58,911 bases of DNA from Lachnospiraceae bacterium (GCA_014799405.1 JAAVIA010000010.1:1-58911); one strand, 5' to 3'. Counted from the first letter of the stretch, positions 44,807-57,301 are shown. Numbers and translations: made by a program. The notes: generated by a model from the letters alone, not told the origin.

Positions 44807-45670
44807 CTAAAAATATTCGTACTTTCTAATAATAAGATTCTTTTTTCTAATTATTACATATCCAAGAATCATCATAAATACGCTCAGACAAATCAAATAA
44901 AACACACCATTTAAAGGGTGTAACGGGGTGAAAGCTTGCGCTTTATCCTGCTCAAAATACCTGATTATCAAGGCATATTCATATGGGTTAATTCTCGTTG
45001 CGTAATATGTACTAAAAATAACCAAAGCTATCATTATCATCATAGAACCAAAACTTCCTATAACCAATGACATCACCATATTAAGTAATGAACAGGCTAT
45101 TCCTACCAATAACGGCATACTTACAGTCAGAAACATTCTATATATATTTGATGATTGAGATATTACTGCCCCATACTTTGTGCTTGTAATAAATACATCA
45201 TTATTAATACTTATTTGCCCATTTCTTATCCATGCAAACGATATATTAGAAATCCAAAAAAGCATCCAATTAACAACATTTATAAGTGACACCCAAATAC
45301 ATTTAGAAATCCACCAATATGCCCTGCTTTTACTTTTTAATATCAGCATTCCCCCATAATTATTAATGCTTTCTTCAATAAAATTACCCATACACAACAA
45401 AAGGGCAATATAAAAGGAAACCCATATATAAGGAGGTTCAAATATTGTAATATTTGAATTCGAAAAATGATATGGTAATTTCCCCAAAAAGAAGTCGAAT
45501 CCATACTCAAAAAATGAGTTTTTTTCTCCAAACAATTCTTCTACGCATTCATATTTAGCATCAGAGGATATACAAGCTACTATTACAAGTAAAATTACAA
45601 TTAAATATTTATACCAATATTTGATTATTCCTTCCTCAACATCATATCTCAGGAATTTCAGCAATCTCAT
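44807..45670 (-). CDS. ABC transporter permease (second membrane subunit)
   Basis: 287 aa, six predicted helices (YWYKYLIVILLVIVACI, VSFYIALLLCMGNF, MMIMIALVIFSTYYA, LICLSVFMMILGYVII). An ABC-2-like layout with weak sequence conservation. Overlaps the ATPase gene by 29 bp. Partner of the permease at 46317. Confidence 0.75.
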   Translation of the reverse strand: MRLLKFLRYDVEEGIIKYWYKYLIVILLVIVACISSDAKYECVEELFGEKNSFFEYGFDFFLGKLPYHFSNSNITIFEPPYIWVSFYIALLLCMGNFIEESINNYGGMLILKSKSRAYWWISKCIWVSLINVVNWMLFWISNISFAWIRNGQISINNDVFITSTKYGAVISQSSNIYRMFLTVSMPLLVGIACSLLNMVMSLVIGSFGSMMIMIALVIFSTYYATRINPYEYALIIRYFEQDKAQAFTPLHPLNGVFYLICLSVFMMILGYVIIRKKNLIIRKYEYF

Positions 45671-46307
45671 TTATTCGTTCTCCTATGATTTTACCTTCGG
45701 ACATTTCTATTATTCGGTCAGCTAATAACTCCATTTCGGCTCTGTCATGGCATGCAACAATAATAATTCTATTTTTATCTACAAGATTTCGTACTATCCT
45801 TCTTATTTCACTGACACCTTCTTCATCTATTGCATTTATAGGCTCATCTAAGAGAATAACCTCAGGCATTCCCATAATTGCAGCAGCTATCCCAAGTCTT
45901 TGTTTCATACCCAATGAATATTTAAAAAATTTCTTCTTATCATCAGGATTTAATCCAACTTTTTTGATACAATCAGAAATTTCCTCATCCTGTATATTTC
46001 CGTCTATATCTGCTATAAGCTTCAAATTCTCAAACCCCGTATATTCATTAAGAAAAACAGGATTTTCTATAAGGACACCGATGCTTCTCGGAAATGAAAT
46101 ATCCTTACCCAAAATATCTTCATTTATTTTTACAATCCCTTTTTCTGCATATATAAGCCCGGCTATGCACCTCATTAACATTGATTTACCACATCCATTT
46201 TTACCACTAAGACCATATACAGATCCACCCTCAAAAGAATATGATATATCATCCAGTACAACGTTACGATTTATTACCTTTGTGACATTTTTGAGTTCTA
46301 TTTTCAT
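45642..46307 (-). CDS. ABC transporter ATP-binding protein
   Basis: 221 aa. Walker A GLSGKNGCGKSMLM, Q-loop region IGVLIENPVFLNEYT, signature KYSLGMKQRLGIAAAIM, Walker B VILLDEPINAIDEEG, and H-loop VACHDRAEM. Of the small ABC-2 type that exports or protects against peptides (BcrA/NatA-like). Sits between the two permease genes. Confidence 0.92.
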   Translation of the reverse strand: MKIELKNVTKVINRNVVLDDISYSFEGGSVYGLSGKNGCGKSMLMRCIAGLIYAEKGIVKINEDILGKDISFPRSIGVLIENPVFLNEYTGFENLKLIADIDGNIQDEEISDCIKKVGLNPDDKKKFFKYSLGMKQRLGIAAAIMGMPEVILLDEPINAIDEEGVSEIRRIVRNLVDKNRIIIVACHDRAEMELLADRIIEMSEGKIIGERINEIAEIPEI

Positions 46308-46316
46308 TTTATCCTC

Positions 46317-47201
46317 CTATGTAAACAACTCATATTTTCTATTATTTATCCAATATATAGCTGTACATATCACAAACATAAAAAATGCGACAACCACTAC
46401 AGTCATAAAATTATGACTACAATCTACCTGTGCGGGATTTATAAAATTTCCTGCAACATAACTATACATATTCACACTATTTATTGATATTACCTTTGTA
46501 AATGCGGTGTTTAAAACAAACGGAAACGTAACTGCAATAAACCCATTAATACACCAACCTGAAACGGCAAGTGCCAAACATGCAAAAAGACCTCCATATA
46601 CAAAGTCAACCATTATATATATAAGCGCATATAATACAGGTTTTTCAAAATATAAATCACTCCACAAATTATGATAAGCAACAGATGCCCTAAGCGATAA
46701 GGGGTCTGTTCCCACTGCCGGCAGACAGCAAGCTGATGTAACAAGTCCTACCAATAAAGGAATGCCCACTGCAATTCCGCCTGAAAAAAATACGGCAATA
46801 TATTTTGATATAAAATAATCGCTTCTTTTACATTTCACAAAAATCTGTTTTGCATATCCCGAATTAAGCTCATAATGTAGGGATCGACCATAGGGTACGG
46901 TCGCCAGTAAAGGAAATAGCAAAAAAAACACTACATTGTATGGCAAAAAAACATTACAGCCCAACCAACCCTCAAGTATTCCATTTTCAAACCATTCATG
47001 ATACATCATCCATCTGTTTTCAGTTTCCTCTAAAATTATCAAACGTCTTTCCTGATTCGGAATATATATTTTAATATATGTCATGACAGATGTAATAACT
47101 GCTAAGGCACATCCAAAGCACTCCACAAACCAAAATAATTTCTTATTTAAACACTTTTTAATCTCCAATTTAATTAAAAGCAATTTCTTCCTAAACATCA
47201 C
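46317..47201 (-). CDS. ABC transporter permease (first membrane subunit)
   Basis: 294 aa with six helices and an ABC-2 layout: LFWFVECFGCALAVITSVMT, VVFFLLFPLLATVPYGRSLH, YIAVFFSGGIAVGIPLLVGL, ending MTVVVVAFFMFVICTAIYW. The AVPYGRSL-like segment (FPLLATVPYGRSLHYE) recalls permeases in bacteriocin/lantibiotic export clusters. Its ATG overlaps the upstream gene by 4 bp. Confidence 0.8.
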   Translation of the reverse strand: MMFRKKLLLIKLEIKKCLNKKLFWFVECFGCALAVITSVMTYIKIYIPNQERRLIILEETENRWMMYHEWFENGILEGWLGCNVFLPYNVVFFLLFPLLATVPYGRSLHYELNSGYAKQIFVKCKRSDYFISKYIAVFFSGGIAVGIPLLVGLVTSACCLPAVGTDPLSLRASVAYHNLWSDLYFEKPVLYALIYIMVDFVYGGLFACLALAVSGWCINGFIAVTFPFVLNTAFTKVISINSVNMYSYVAGNFINPAQVDCSHNFMTVVVVAFFMFVICTAIYWINNRKYELFT

Positions 47202-47755
47202 CTATCCACCTCGTAATTTGAAATAATAAGCTCCTTTCTTTCCGGATATGTCCCAAATACAAGTCGAAATTCCATTTTTTCCACATCATTCCATTTCTCT
47301 TCAGTAAAATATTCTTTGTATATTTCGTAAGGAATTGTATAAATACCTGTTGTATTTACATCCTCATATGGATTCATTGCTTTTTCCAATTCAGGATCAG
47401 TCCAATTTTGTATATTTACATAAGTAATAGGAACAGAATCCGCAATATATGCCTCCTCCCCATAATGCACAGAATTTTTTTCAAAACGGAGCTTCACCAC
47501 AAGCATTTTCGTATTTTCACTACTTCTGTTTTTATCTTTAAAATACATATATTGCTGATTTTTCTGAAAGAAATCATCATATTCCCACAACATTGCACTA
47601 TCTATACTATAATCCATACGACAATATTCAATTTTCTCTCCTTGAGCCGCTTCAATTACAATAGGCAGATGCTTATTTTTATTTACATAATATATTCTTA
47701 ATGCTAATATAATTATCAGAAAAACTATGAAAAACACTTTTATTTTATTTTTCAT
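47198..47755 (-). CDS. Membrane-anchored hypothetical protein
   Basis: 185 aa with an N-terminal helix (VFFIVFLIIILALRIYYV) and an outside domain. Looks like the DUF5028-type proteins that I recall beside such ABC transporters (low certainty). Four bases separate it from the gene at 47760, so it is translationally linked. Confidence 0.65.
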   Translation of the reverse strand: MKNKIKVFFIVFLIIILALRIYYVNKNKHLPIVIEAAQGEKIEYCRMDYSIDSAMLWEYDDFFQKNQQYMYFKDKNRSSENTKMLVVKLRFEKNSVHYGEEAYIADSVPITYVNIQNWTDPELEKAMNPYEDVNTTGIYTIPYEIYKEYFTEEKWNDVEKMEFRLVFGTYPERKELIISNYEVDR

Positions 47756-47759
47756 TTAA

Positions 47760-48584
47760 TTACTCCCAACTTTTCACTTGTACTCGGAAATAAATATTAT
47801 CTGTATTTAACTTCATATCTTCATCATATCCATAATATCCTGATGCCAGGCTTCTTCTATAATAGAGATATATCTGCGGATTATCAATTTCCTCCATTGA
47901 AAATTTTACGACATCATCGTTTATTCTAGTTATATTTGAAACTGCAAAAACAGCTTGTATTCTTTTTATTTCCTTTGGCTTTAAAACAATACATCCCTTT
48001 TCCTCCAACCCATCTATTTCTTTCTCATTTCCCAAATATTCAAAATCACCAAGTGCAACCTGTTTTTCGCCGTCACCTAATGCAATACTAAATGTGCCTA
48101 TAAGATATTCTATAGATTGTTCGGTGTTATTTCTTACATTGTATGTAACCACAAACCAATAACCTTCTTTATCACTCCTGTCATTAATCGCATCAGATGG
48201 TAAACTCCCCTTATCATAATATACCTCTGCCTGTTCAAACTCAAAGCCATATGGTCCAATATTTATAAAGCCCTCCGGCTCAATAATATTCCCTTTGGAA
48301 TTAACGAGTTCCTTTTCAGCTTTTGCCATTGCCTGTGCATTTAAACTTCCATTATCTTCTATATATTCTTCACCATTTACATTTTCCTGTAAATTTTCAT
48401 TTTCTATATAGCTTTCAGTTCCAACAGTCGATTCTACTGATCCGTCATTATGTATTTCTTCTTGTGATGAGGTTGTATTATCCTTAGTAACACTTTTATT
48501 TTTGAGTTTGCCAATAATAAAAATCAATATGCAACAGAAAGCAAAGGCAATTATAATTACTATCCCTTTTTTTCTATTATTCAC
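47760..48584 (-). CDS. Membrane-anchored hypothetical protein with DUF4352/DUF5027-like outside domain
   Basis: 274 aa: N-terminal helix (GIVIIIAFAFCCILIFIIG), an acidic Ser/Thr/Asn linker, then a domain with WFVVTYNVRNNTEQSIEYLI and IVLKPKEIKRIQAVFAVSNI, the immunoglobulin-like pattern of DUF4352/DUF5027 surface proteins. Part of the ABC cluster. May bind the exported product or the small protein next to it; this is inference. Confidence 0.65.
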   Translation of the reverse strand: MNNRKKGIVIIIAFAFCCILIFIIGKLKNKSVTKDNTTSSQEEIHNDGSVESTVGTESYIENENLQENVNGEEYIEDNGSLNAQAMAKAEKELVNSKGNIIEPEGFINIGPYGFEFEQAEVYYDKGSLPSDAINDRSDKEGYWFVVTYNVRNNTEQSIEYLIGTFSIALGDGEKQVALGDFEYLGNEKEIDGLEEKGCIVLKPKEIKRIQAVFAVSNITRINDDVVKFSMEEIDNPQIYLYYRRSLASGYYGYDEDMKLNTDNIYFRVQVKSWE

Positions 48585-48611
48585 ATTTATCTCCCCCTAA
48601 AAAGCTGTTTA

Positions 48612-49097
48612 TTACGGTAATACTACAATATCATTTCCTGAGTATGCACTATCGGGACTCCATTTACCCGATGCAATACCGCTGCCATTTGCTGATCTCA
48701 TACCAAGGCTCTCATATCCATATCCTCTTTCTTTAGTATAATTAGAAATATGGTATCTTCCAATTGTTCTGATAATATAGGGTTCACCGGTTGTTGAGAT
48801 AATAGTTCCGGCACTAGGTGCAGTGTTAGCAGTTTCAATTGCAAATGGCGCTACAAATATACTTTTCAGACTTGAATCCTTATTCTGTACATTACAATAA
48901 CTCTTTGAATAATCTTCTTTTGGACGTACAGTTGTATAAGAATAATTCCAAGAACTTGTTTGAAGATAAAATGACCACGCAGTATCTCCTGTATTTGCCG
49001 CCCTATTATACATTATCTCACCTGAAACAATTATCATTATAAGAATGGCTGTTGTCGCAAGCATAATTTTGTTCATAAGCATTTTCATTTTTGTCAT
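48612..49097 (-). CDS. Small secreted protein, first gene of the ABC cluster
   Basis: 161 aa with a signal-peptide-like N-terminus (MLMNKIMLATTAILIMIIVS). Mature part rich in Tyr, Ser and Thr: TAWSFYLQTSSWNYSYTTVR, then YTKERGYGYESLGMRSANGS and GKWSPDSAYSG. A YxKERGY...A.GxWSPDS pattern is one that I recall from DUF2712/lactococcin-972-associated secreted proteins (low certainty). One possible paired cysteine is absent, so it is not disulfide-knotted. Candidate bacteriocin-like or surface peptide. Confidence 0.6.
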   Translation of the reverse strand: MTKMKMLMNKIMLATTAILIMIIVSGEIMYNRAANTGDTAWSFYLQTSSWNYSYTTVRPKEDYSKSYCNVQNKDSSLKSIFVAPFAIETANTAPSAGTIISTTGEPYIIRTIGRYHISNYTKERGYGYESLGMRSANGSGIASGKWSPDSAYSGNDIVVLP

Positions 49098-49246
49098 AGT
49101 AAATTTCCCCCCTTTTTTATTTCATTATAGCATGCCCCAACTATAAAGTTCAAGCAAACCAAAATGCAAAAACAGCACTTTAAAGGTACAATTTTTACCT
49201 CATATATTAAGCTGATTTCACAAAATCGTCCTAATAATAAAAGAAA

Positions 49247-49295
49247 AAGCCGCCGCTTAACAAATTATTCATTTGTCAAAGCGACAGCTTTTTTA
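49247..49295 (-). terminator. rpoC terminator
   Basis: AAGCCGCCGCTT and AAGCGACAGCTT form a stem behind the rpoC stop. On the minus strand GGCTTTTTC follows. It separates rpoBC from the ABC cluster. Confidence 0.85.
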
Positions 49296-49340
49296 TATTA
49301 ACTATTTAAATATTAAAATCCACTAATTTATGCACAGTAC

Positions 49341-52300
49341 TTATACATTCTCAGCATCTTCGCCTGTAGCAGCCGTCTCCACAACACCTGCTTCAACCTC
49401 CTGTGCCTCAACTGCTTCATCAACTACATCATCAGTGCCCTCGGTATCTACATCAAGTATGGCATCGCCATCCTGCGACTCATTCTCCTGCGCTTCCTCC
49501 AAAGCTTCCTCAGACGCTTCTGAATCAAGCTGTACGGAACGATAGCGCTTCATGCCGGTACCTGCCGGTATAAGCTTACCGATGATAACGTTTTCCTTAA
49601 GTCCGATAAGCGGGTCAATTTTACCCTTAATAGCAGCCTCAGTAAGAACCTTTGTAGTCTCCTGGAAGGATGCAGCAGAAAGGAATGAGCTTGTTGCAAG
49701 GGATGCCTTTGTTATACCAAGCATAACCTGTGTACCCTCAGCAGGCGCCTTACCTTCTTCTACAAGCATCTCATTGATTTCCTCAAAATCAAGAGCATCA
49801 ACAAGTGTTCCCGGAAGATAATCCGTATCTCCGCTGCTCTCTATTCTTATCTTCTTAAGCATCTGCCTAACAATAACCTCTACGTGCTTATCGTTAATCT
49901 CAACACCCTGAAGACGGTAAACTCTCTGTACCTCTCTCAGCATATAATCCTGCACTGCACGGACACCCTTTATCTTAAGGATATCGTGTGGATTTACAGA
50001 ACCCTCTGTAAGCTCATCACCCGCCTCAAGAATCTGTCCATCCTGTACCTTTATTCTTGAACCATACGGTATAAGATATGCCTTTGAATTGCCGCTTTCA
50101 TTGTCAGTTATGACAACCTCGCGCTTCTTTTTCGTTTCCCGAATCTGTACCTCACCGCCAAACTCTGCGATGATAGCAAGTCCCTTTGGCTTTCTTGCCT
50201 CGAAAAGCTCCTCAACTCTAGGAAGACCCTGTGTAATATCATCACCGGCAACACCACCTGTATGGAAGGTACGCATTGTAAGCTGTGTACCAGGCTCACC
50301 GATAGACTGAGCCGCAATGATACCTACAGTTTCACCTACCTGAACCGCCTGTCCTGTTGCCATGTTAGCGCCATAACATTTTGAACATACACCAAGATGT
50401 GACTTACATGTAAGAATTGTTCTTATTTTAAGTCTTGCATCACGTCTTGGCTTGGATGAGCCCTCCTCACGGAAAGGCACACCTTTTTCATCAACACCGT
50501 TTTTGATTATATTTTCAGCACGCTTAGGCGTAATCATATGATTTTTCTTTACAATCATATTGCCCTTTGCATCAAATATACTGTCGGCAGCATAACGTCC
50601 CGTAATTCTTTCCTGGAAGCTCTCTATAACCTCATTGCCCTCCATGAATGCCTCTACATACATTCCAGGCTTCTCATCCATATCCTCGCAGCAGTCAACC
50701 TCACGTATAATAAGCTCCTGCGATACGTCAACAAGACGACGTGTTAAATATCCTGAGTCTGCTGTACGAAGCGCTGTATCCGAAAGTCCCTTACGGGCTC
50801 CATGTGCGGAAATGAAGTACTCCAATACGTCAAGACCCTCACGGAAGTTTGACTTGATAGGAAGCTCGATTGTACGTCCCGTTGTATCAGCCATAAGACC
50901 ACGCATACCTGCAAGCTGCTTTATCTGCTGGTCGGAACCACGGGCTCCTGAGTCAGCCATCATATAAATGTTATTGTATTTATCAAGTCCGTCAAGAAGT
51001 GCCTTTGTAAGCTTCTTATCGGCATCCTCCCAAACTCTTACTACTGCCTGATATCTTTCCTCGTCAGTAAGATTACCACGGCTGAAATGCTTGTTTATCG
51101 TATCAACAACCTTCTGAGCGTCCTCAAGTATATCCTTCTTTGCAGCAGGCACGGTCATATCGGAAATTGAAACCGTAATTGCTCCTCTTGTGGAATACTT
51201 ATAGCCCATTGCCTTAATGTCATCAAGAACCTCGGCAGTCTTAATTGCACCGTGGGTATTGATACACTTGTCAAGTATCTGCTTTAAGCCCTTCTTTCCA
51301 ACATGGAAATTGATTTCAGGCTCAAGCATATTCTCCTCTGCTTCCCTGTCAACAAAGCCTAAATCCTGAGGAATAACCTCATTAAATATAAGTCTTCCCA
51401 AGGTGGAATCTATCATTTTTGTAATAGTCTTACCATCGGCATTCACTGTAGACTTTTTAACTAAAATTCTCTGATGGAGCGTTATCTCTCCATTTTCATA
51501 TGCAAGCATTGCAAGATTTGTACTTCCAAATCTAGGCTTCATAAAATCTCTTGCATAGCTTACTATCTCCTTGTAGAATACCTCCTTTTTATCTTTGGAC
51601 ATTTTGGCAATAACTCTTACCTTAACTACGTCAGAAAGCTCAAGCTTTCCTTTCTCGCAATCCTTAGCTATATCTACAAGGTTTGCAGCCTCATCATCCT
51701 TGAGGTACTCCTTTGCTATTTTAGCCGAAGCAGCCTCCTCAGGTGAAAACTCTGCATACTTCTCCATTGTAAGGTAATAAATTCCAAGTACCATATCCTG
51801 TGAAGGAACGGCAACAGGTCCACCATCTGAAGGTTTCAAAAGGTTATTCGGTGACAGCAAAAGGAATCTACACTCTGCCTGTGCCTCAACAGAAAGAGGA
51901 AGATGCACTGCCATCTGGTCACCGTCAAAGTCCGCATTAAATGCGGTACATACAAGAGGATGAAGCTTTATAGCCTTACCCTCTACAAGTATCGGCTCAA
52001 ATGCCTGAATACCAAGTCTGTGAAGTGTAGGGGCACGGTTCAGCATAACCGGATGCTCCTTTATTACCTGCTCAAGCACATCCCAAACCTCAGGCTCAAG
52101 CTTTTCAACCATTTTCTTAGCTGCCTTTATATTGTTAGCCTTTCCCTGTGCAGTAAGCTCCTTCATAACAAATGGCTTAAACAGCTCAATAGCCATTTCC
52201 TTAGGAAGACCACACTGATATATCTTAAGCTCAGGACCTACAACTATAACGGAACGTCCTGAATAGTCAACACGCTTACCGAGAAGATTCTGACGGAAAC

Positions 52301-53309
52301 GTCCCTGCTTACCTTTAAGCATGTCTGAAAGTGATTTAAGCGCTCTGTTTCCAGGACCCGTTACCGCACGGCCTCTTCTTCCGTTGTCAATAAGAGCGTC
52401 AACAGCCTCCTGAAGCATTCTCTTTTCGTTTCTTACAATAATGTCAGGCGCTCCAAGCTCAAGAAGTCTCTTGAGACGGTTGTTACGATTAATTATTCTT
52501 CTGTATAAATCATTCAAATCTGACGTGGCAAATCTGCCTCCGTCAAGCTGTACCATAGGTCTTATATCCGGAGGTATGACAGGAATAACATCCATTATCA
52601 TCCACTCAGGCTTGTTGTTTGAGTTTCTGAAGGCTTCAACAACCTCAAGTCTCTTTATGATTCTTGCGCGCTTCTGACCGGATGCGTCTGCAAGCTCTTC
52701 CCTTAATTCAATTGCTTCCTTGTCAAGGTCAATGGCCTGAAGAAGCTCCTTTACGGACTCAGCACCCATGCCTACACGGAATTTACCTGAGCCAAATTCT
52801 TCTTCCGCCTTGCGGTACTCCTGCTCATTTAATATTGCCTTGTACTCAAGAGTAGTTTCACCCGGATCAAGCACAATGTATGATGCAAAATAAAGCACCT
52901 TCTCAAGTAATCTCGGTGATATGTCAAGTATAAGTCCCATACGGCTCGGAATACCCTTGAAGTACCATATATGTGACACAGGAGCAGCAAGCTCAATATG
53001 TCCCATACGCTCACGTCTTACACTTGCCTTAGTGACCTCAACACCACATCTGTCACAGACAACACCCTTAAAACGTATTTTCTTGTATTTTCCACAATGA
53101 CACTCCCAATCCTTGCTTGGTCCGAATATTCTTTCGCAGAATAATCCGTCCTTCTCCGGCTTAAGAGTTCTGTAATTTATTGTCTCAGGCTTCTTAACTT
53201 CACCTCTTGACCACTCTCTAATCTTTTCAGGAGATGCGAGTCCGATTTTGATCGTATCAAAATTCATAGGCTGCTCTTGAACTGCTGTTTCATTGTTTGT
53301 AGCTGACAT
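49341..53309 (-). CDS. rpoC: RNA polymerase beta-prime subunit
   Basis: 1322 aa, catalytic half of RNA polymerase. Zinc site near the N-terminus ([20 protein letters not shown]), active-site loop [16 protein letters not shown], the second zinc cluster (CEDMDEK... [14 protein letters not shown]), and the trigger-loop/bridge segments. The C-terminal 60 residues are an acidic, repeat-like tail ([17 protein letters not shown]) longer than in Bacillus. Starts 18 bp after rpoB. Confidence 0.98.
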   Translation of the reverse strand: MSATNNETAVQEQPMNFDTIKIGLASPEKIREWSRGEVKKPETINYRTLKPEKDGLFCERIFGPSKDWECHCGKYKKIRFKGVVCDRCGVEVTKASVRRERMGHIELAAPVSHIWYFKGIPSRMGLILDISPRLLEKVLYFASYIVLDPGETTLEYKAILNEQEYRKAEEEFGSGKFRVGMGAESVKELLQAIDLDKEAIELREELADASGQKRARIIKRLEVVEAFRNSNNKPEWMIMDVIPVIPPDIRPMVQLDGGRFATSDLNDLYRRIINRNNRLKRLLELGAPDIIVRNEKRMLQEAVDALIDNGRRGRAVTGPGNRALKSLSDMLKGKQGRFRQNLLGKRVDYSGRSVIVVGPELKIYQCGLPKEMAIELFKPFVMKELTAQGKANNIKAAKKMVEKLEPEVWDVLEQVIKEHPVMLNRAPTLHRLGIQAFEPILVEGKAIKLHPLVCTAFNADFDGDQMAVHLPLSVEAQAECRFLLLSPNNLLKPSDGGPVAVPSQDMVLGIYYLTMEKYAEFSPEEAASAKIAKEYLKDDEAANLVDIAKDCEKGKLELSDVVKVRVIAKMSKDKKEVFYKEIVSYARDFMKPRFGSTNLAMLAYENGEITLHQRILVKKSTVNADGKTITKMIDSTLGRLIFNEVIPQDLGFVDREAEENMLEPEINFHVGKKGLKQILDKCINTHGAIKTAEVLDDIKAMGYKYSTRGAITVSISDMTVPAAKKDILEDAQKVVDTINKHFSRGNLTDEERYQAVVRVWEDADKKLTKALLDGLDKYNNIYMMADSGARGSDQQIKQLAGMRGLMADTTGRTIELPIKSNFREGLDVLEYFISAHGARKGLSDTALRTADSGYLTRRLVDVSQELIIREVDCCEDMDEKPGMYVEAFMEGNEVIESFQERITGRYAADSIFDAKGNMIVKKNHMITPKRAENIIKNGVDEKGVPFREEGSSKPRRDARLKIRTILTCKSHLGVCSKCYGANMATGQAVQVGETVGIIAAQSIGEPGTQLTMRTFHTGGVAGDDITQGLPRVEELFEARKPKGLAIIAEFGGEVQIRETKKKREVVITDNESGNSKAYLIPYGSRIKVQDGQILEAGDELTEGSVNPHDILKIKGVRAVQDYMLREVQRVYRLQGVEINDKHVEVIVRQMLKKIRIESSGDTDYLPGTLVDALDFEEINEMLVEEGKAPAEGTQVMLGITKASLATSSFLSAASFQETTKVLTEAAIKGKIDPLIGLKENVIIGKLIPAGTGMKRYRSVQLDSEASEEALEEAQENESQDGDAILDVDTEGTDDVVDEAVEAQEVEAGVVETAATGEDAENV

Positions 53310-53327
53310 CTTACAAATCTCCTTTCA

Positions 53328-56300
53328 TTAATATTCATCCACATCATCATATGCATCATCAATGCCAACATCTTCTAATGCATAATCATTATCTGACAGA
53401 GATGTAAGCTCGTCATTTTCGTCAACACCGCTGTAGCCCTGAGCCTCTAAATCCTCATTTACATCTGCATTGTCACCTTCAATTACGGCCTTTACGTTTT
53501 CATCACCGTAATCAAGAGTCTCCGTAAGCTCAACCTCGGTCTGGTCATCCTTAAGCACCCTTACATCAAGACCAAGGGACTGGAATTCCTTGAGAAGTAC
53601 CTTGAATGACTCCGGTATACCCGGCTCAGGAATATTATCACCCTTAATAATAGCCTCGTAGGTCTTAACACGTCCCACAACGTCATCTGACTTAACCGTA
53701 AGAATCTCCTGAAGGGTATAGGAAGCTCCATATGCCTCAAGAGCCCATACCTCCATCTCACCGAATCTCTGTCCACCAAACTGTGCCTTACCGCCAAGAG
53801 GCTGCTGGGTTACAAGTGAGTATGGACCTGTTGAACGTGCATGAATCTTATCATCAACAAGGTGGTGGAGCTTAAGGTAATGCATGAATCCGATTGTAAC
53901 CGGTGAGTCAAATTCCTCTCCCGTTCTACCGTCACGAAGCCTTACCTTACCTGTTCTGTTTATAGGAACTCCCTTCCATTCCTCTCTGTGATCCCTGTTC
54001 TCATACAGATAATCCATAACCTCTTTATCAATAATGTCGTTATATTTTTCATGGAAGGTTTCCCAATCCTCATTTACATACTCGTTTGCCATTTCAAGAG
54101 TATCCATAATGTCATACTCGTTTGCACCGTCAAATACAGGTGTTGAAATGTTAAAGCCGAGTGCCTTTGCCGCAAGTCCTAAGTGAACCTCAAGCACCTG
54201 TCCGATATTCATACGGGAAGGAACGCCCAAAGGATTAAGCACGATGTCAAGCGGTCTTCCGTTTGGTAAAAACGGCATGTCCTCAACAGGAAGTATACGT
54301 GAAATAACACCCTTGTTACCATGACGTCCTGCCATCTTATCTCCAACTGATATCTTTCTCTTTTGAGCAATGTATACTCTTACGGTCTTATTTACTCCCG
54401 GAGGAAGCTCATCACCATTCTCTCTTGTAAATACCTTTGTATCCATAATTACGCCAAATGCACCGTGAGGTACACGAAGTGACGTATCCCTTACCTCTCT
54501 TGCCTTCTCACCAAATATGGCACGGAGAAGTCTCTCCTCAGCGGTAAGCTCTGTCTCTCCCTTTGGAGTAACCTTGCCCACAAGGATATCACCGGCACGA
54601 ACCTCAGCACCAATTCTTATAATACCGTTTTCATCAAGATCCTTAAGTGCCTCAGGAGCAAGACCTGCAAGGTCTCTTGTAATCTCCTCCTGTCCAAGCT
54701 TTGTATCTCTTGCTTCAACCTCGTACTCCTCAATGTGCACAGAGGTATAAACATCCTCCTGAACAAGTCTCTCTGAAAGAAGAACAGCATCCTCGTAGTT
54801 GTAACCTTCCCATGTCATAAATCCGATGAGAGGGTTCTTTCCGAGGGCAATCTCTCCGCCCGCAGTGGAAGCACCATCTGCTATAACCATTCCTTCCGTT
54901 ACCTTGTCGCCTCTCTTTACGATAGGTCTTTGGTTCATACAGTTACCCTGGTTACTTCTGTCAAATTTTATAATATGGTACTCATCCTTGGTACCGTCTG
55001 CGCATTTAACAACAATTTTCTCACTTGATGATATCTCAACGACACCGTCATGCTTTGCAACGATACATACTCCCGAATCAACCGCAGCCTTTGCCTCCAT
55101 ACCGGTTCCTACTACAGGGGCTTCCGTTTTAAGGAGCGGCACTGCCTGACGCTGCATGTTGGAACCCATAAGGGCACGGTTAGCATCATCATTTTCAAGG
55201 AATGGTATCATTGATGTTGCAACAGAGAACACCATCTTAGGAGAAACGTCCATCAAGTCAACATTTGACTTAGAAAACTCAGATGTCTCATCCTTGAAAC
55301 GTCCCGAAACATTATTTTTTACGAAATGGCCCTCATCATCAAGAGGCTCATTTGCCTGTGCAACTACAAAGTTATCTTCCTCATCAGCGGTAAGATAAAT
55401 AACATCATCCGTTACAATAGGATTTGACGGGTCTGTCTTGTCCAGCTTTCTGTATGGTGCCTCAACAAATCCGTATTCATTTATTCTTGCATATGTCGCA
55501 AGTGAATTTATAAGTCCGATGTTAGGACCTTCCGGCGTCTCTATCGGACACATTCTTCCGTAGTGTGTGTAGTGTACGTCTCGAACCTCGAAACCTGCAC
55601 GATCTCTTGAAAGACCGCCAGGACCAAGTGCCGAAAGACGTCTCTTATGAGTAAGCTCTGAAAGAGGGTTATTCTGATCCATAAACTGTGAAAGCTGGGA
55701 GCTTCCAAAGAACTCCTTAACAGCAGCTGTCACCGGCTTAATATTTATAAGTGACTGTGGTGTAATACTGTCTATATCCTGAGTAGTCATTCTTTCCCTG
55801 ACAACTCTCTCAAGTCTTGATAAGCCTATTCTGTACTGATTTTGAAGAAGCTCACCCACAGCTCTTATACGTCTGTTTCCCAAATGGTCAATATCATCAG
55901 AGTTGCCTACACCGTACTCGAGATGTATATTGTAGTTAATGGAAGCAAGTATATCTTCCTTAGTAATATGCTTTGGTACAAGCTCGCTTACAGATGCTTC
56001 TATTGCACGTTTCAGCTCTTCCTCATCATCATATTCCTCAAGAAGCTTCTCCAACACAGGATAGTAAACATCCTCAGTAATTCCAACCTCTCTTGGATTA
56101 AACCCAACATACTCTGACAAATCAACAACCATGTTGGATAAAACCTTAACATTTTTCTCCTCTGTCTGAATCCATACAAAAGGAACGGCTGCATCCTGAA
56201 TAGCCTTAGCATCCTCTCTGCTAAGTGTTACACCCGCTTTAAATAATATCTCTCCGGTACTCGGATCGGTTACATCCTCTGCAAGAACATAATTTGCAAT

Positions 56301-57164
56301 TCTGTTTCTAAATGCAAGCTTCTTATTAAACTTATATCTTCCTACCTTTGCAAGGTCATATCTTCTTGCATCGAAAAACATGCTGTTGATAAGGCTTTCT
56401 GCGTTTTCAACAACCTCCGGTTCTCCCGGTCTTATTTTCTTGTAAAGCTCAAGAATACCCCCCTCGTAATTTGTGGAAGGATCCTTCTCCAAGCTTGCCA
56501 TAATCTTAGGCTCATCACCAAACAGGTCAATAATCTCCTGATTAGTACCGATACCCAACGTTCTTATAAGAACCGTAATAGGTACCTTTCTTGTTCTGTC
56601 TACACGAACATAGAATACATCATTTGAATCCGTTTCATACTCAAGCCATGCACCACGGTTAGGTATAACAGTTGATGAATAAAGCGTCTTACCGATTTTA
56701 TCGTGACTTATTGCATAATATATACCAGGTGAACGTACAAGCTGACTGACAATAACTCTCTCAGCACCATTTATTACGAATGTACCTGTAGCTGTCATGA
56801 GCGGTAAATCACCCATAAAGATGTCGTGCTGTGCAATCTCGCCCGTCTCATTATTACGAAGATGAACATTTACCTTAAGAGGAGCTGCATATGTAGCATC
56901 TCTTTCCTTACATTCTTCAATGGAATACTTAATATCATCCTCACAGAGCTGGAAATCAACAAATTCCAAGCTCAACTGTCCAGTGTAATCAGTTACTGGA
57001 GAAATGTCCCTGAAAACCTCCTTCAGGCCCTCGTCCAAAAACCATTTGTATGAGTTTTTCTGTACCTCTATAAGATTTGGCATATCCAAAACTTCTTTTT
57101 CAGTTGAAAAACTCATTCGCATTCCTCTACCCGATTTCACAGGACGCATTCTGTTCTTTTTCAT
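53328..57164 (-). CDS. rpoB: RNA polymerase beta subunit
   Basis: 1278 aa from ATG 57164, nine bases after GAGGTG; the ATG four codons upstream is only two bases from it. The rifampicin pocket is wild type ([20 protein letters not shown], then [10 protein letters not shown]). C-terminal contact region [20 protein letters not shown] is present. The acidic C-terminal tail ([20 protein letters not shown]) is a lineage feature. Confidence 0.98.
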   Translation of the reverse strand: MKKNRMRPVKSGRGMRMSFSTEKEVLDMPNLIEVQKNSYKWFLDEGLKEVFRDISPVTDYTGQLSLEFVDFQLCEDDIKYSIEECKERDATYAAPLKVNVHLRNNETGEIAQHDIFMGDLPLMTATGTFVINGAERVIVSQLVRSPGIYYAISHDKIGKTLYSSTVIPNRGAWLEYETDSNDVFYVRVDRTRKVPITVLIRTLGIGTNQEIIDLFGDEPKIMASLEKDPSTNYEGGILELYKKIRPGEPEVVENAESLINSMFFDARRYDLAKVGRYKFNKKLAFRNRIANYVLAEDVTDPSTGEILFKAGVTLSREDAKAIQDAAVPFVWIQTEEKNVKVLSNMVVDLSEYVGFNPREVGITEDVYYPVLEKLLEEYDDEEELKRAIEASVSELVPKHITKEDILASINYNIHLEYGVGNSDDIDHLGNRRIRAVGELLQNQYRIGLSRLERVVRERMTTQDIDSITPQSLINIKPVTAAVKEFFGSSQLSQFMDQNNPLSELTHKRRLSALGPGGLSRDRAGFEVRDVHYTHYGRMCPIETPEGPNIGLINSLATYARINEYGFVEAPYRKLDKTDPSNPIVTDDVIYLTADEEDNFVVAQANEPLDDEGHFVKNNVSGRFKDETSEFSKSNVDLMDVSPKMVFSVATSMIPFLENDDANRALMGSNMQRQAVPLLKTEAPVVGTGMEAKAAVDSGVCIVAKHDGVVEISSSEKIVVKCADGTKDEYHIIKFDRSNQGNCMNQRPIVKRGDKVTEGMVIADGASTAGGEIALGKNPLIGFMTWEGYNYEDAVLLSERLVQEDVYTSVHIEEYEVEARDTKLGQEEITRDLAGLAPEALKDLDENGIIRIGAEVRAGDILVGKVTPKGETELTAEERLLRAIFGEKAREVRDTSLRVPHGAFGVIMDTKVFTRENGDELPPGVNKTVRVYIAQKRKISVGDKMAGRHGNKGVISRILPVEDMPFLPNGRPLDIVLNPLGVPSRMNIGQVLEVHLGLAAKALGFNISTPVFDGANEYDIMDTLEMANEYVNEDWETFHEKYNDIIDKEVMDYLYENRDHREEWKGVPINRTGKVRLRDGRTGEEFDSPVTIGFMHYLKLHHLVDDKIHARSTGPYSLVTQQPLGGKAQFGGQRFGEMEVWALEAYGASYTLQEILTVKSDDVVGRVKTYEAIIKGDNIPEPGIPESFKVLLKEFQSLGLDVRVLKDDQTEVELTETLDYGDENVKAVIEGDNADVNEDLEAQGYSGVDENDELTSLSDNDYALEDVGIDDAYDDVDEY

Positions 57165-57272
57165 CGACGCATTCACCTCTTGAACTTATTTATTTTTTGC
57201 TTATTTGGAAAGCCACGCCTTCCATCTATACTAAAATTATGGCATACCTAGCCATAATAATGACATTTTAAC

Positions 57273-57301
57273 ATTCTATCACGATAGGAAAAAAGTGTCA
57301 A
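57273..57301 (-). promoter_or_regulatory. Strong promoter of rpoBC
   Basis: Minus strand TTGACA (complement 57296-57301), 17 bases, TAGAAT (complement 57273-57278), about 110 bases before rpoB. It lets rpoBC be transcribed apart from rplJL. Confidence 0.85.

Noticed and set aside
49341..57164. Many long plus-strand frames opposite rpoB and rpoC
   Set aside because: They lack ribosome sites and mirror the codon bias of the true genes.
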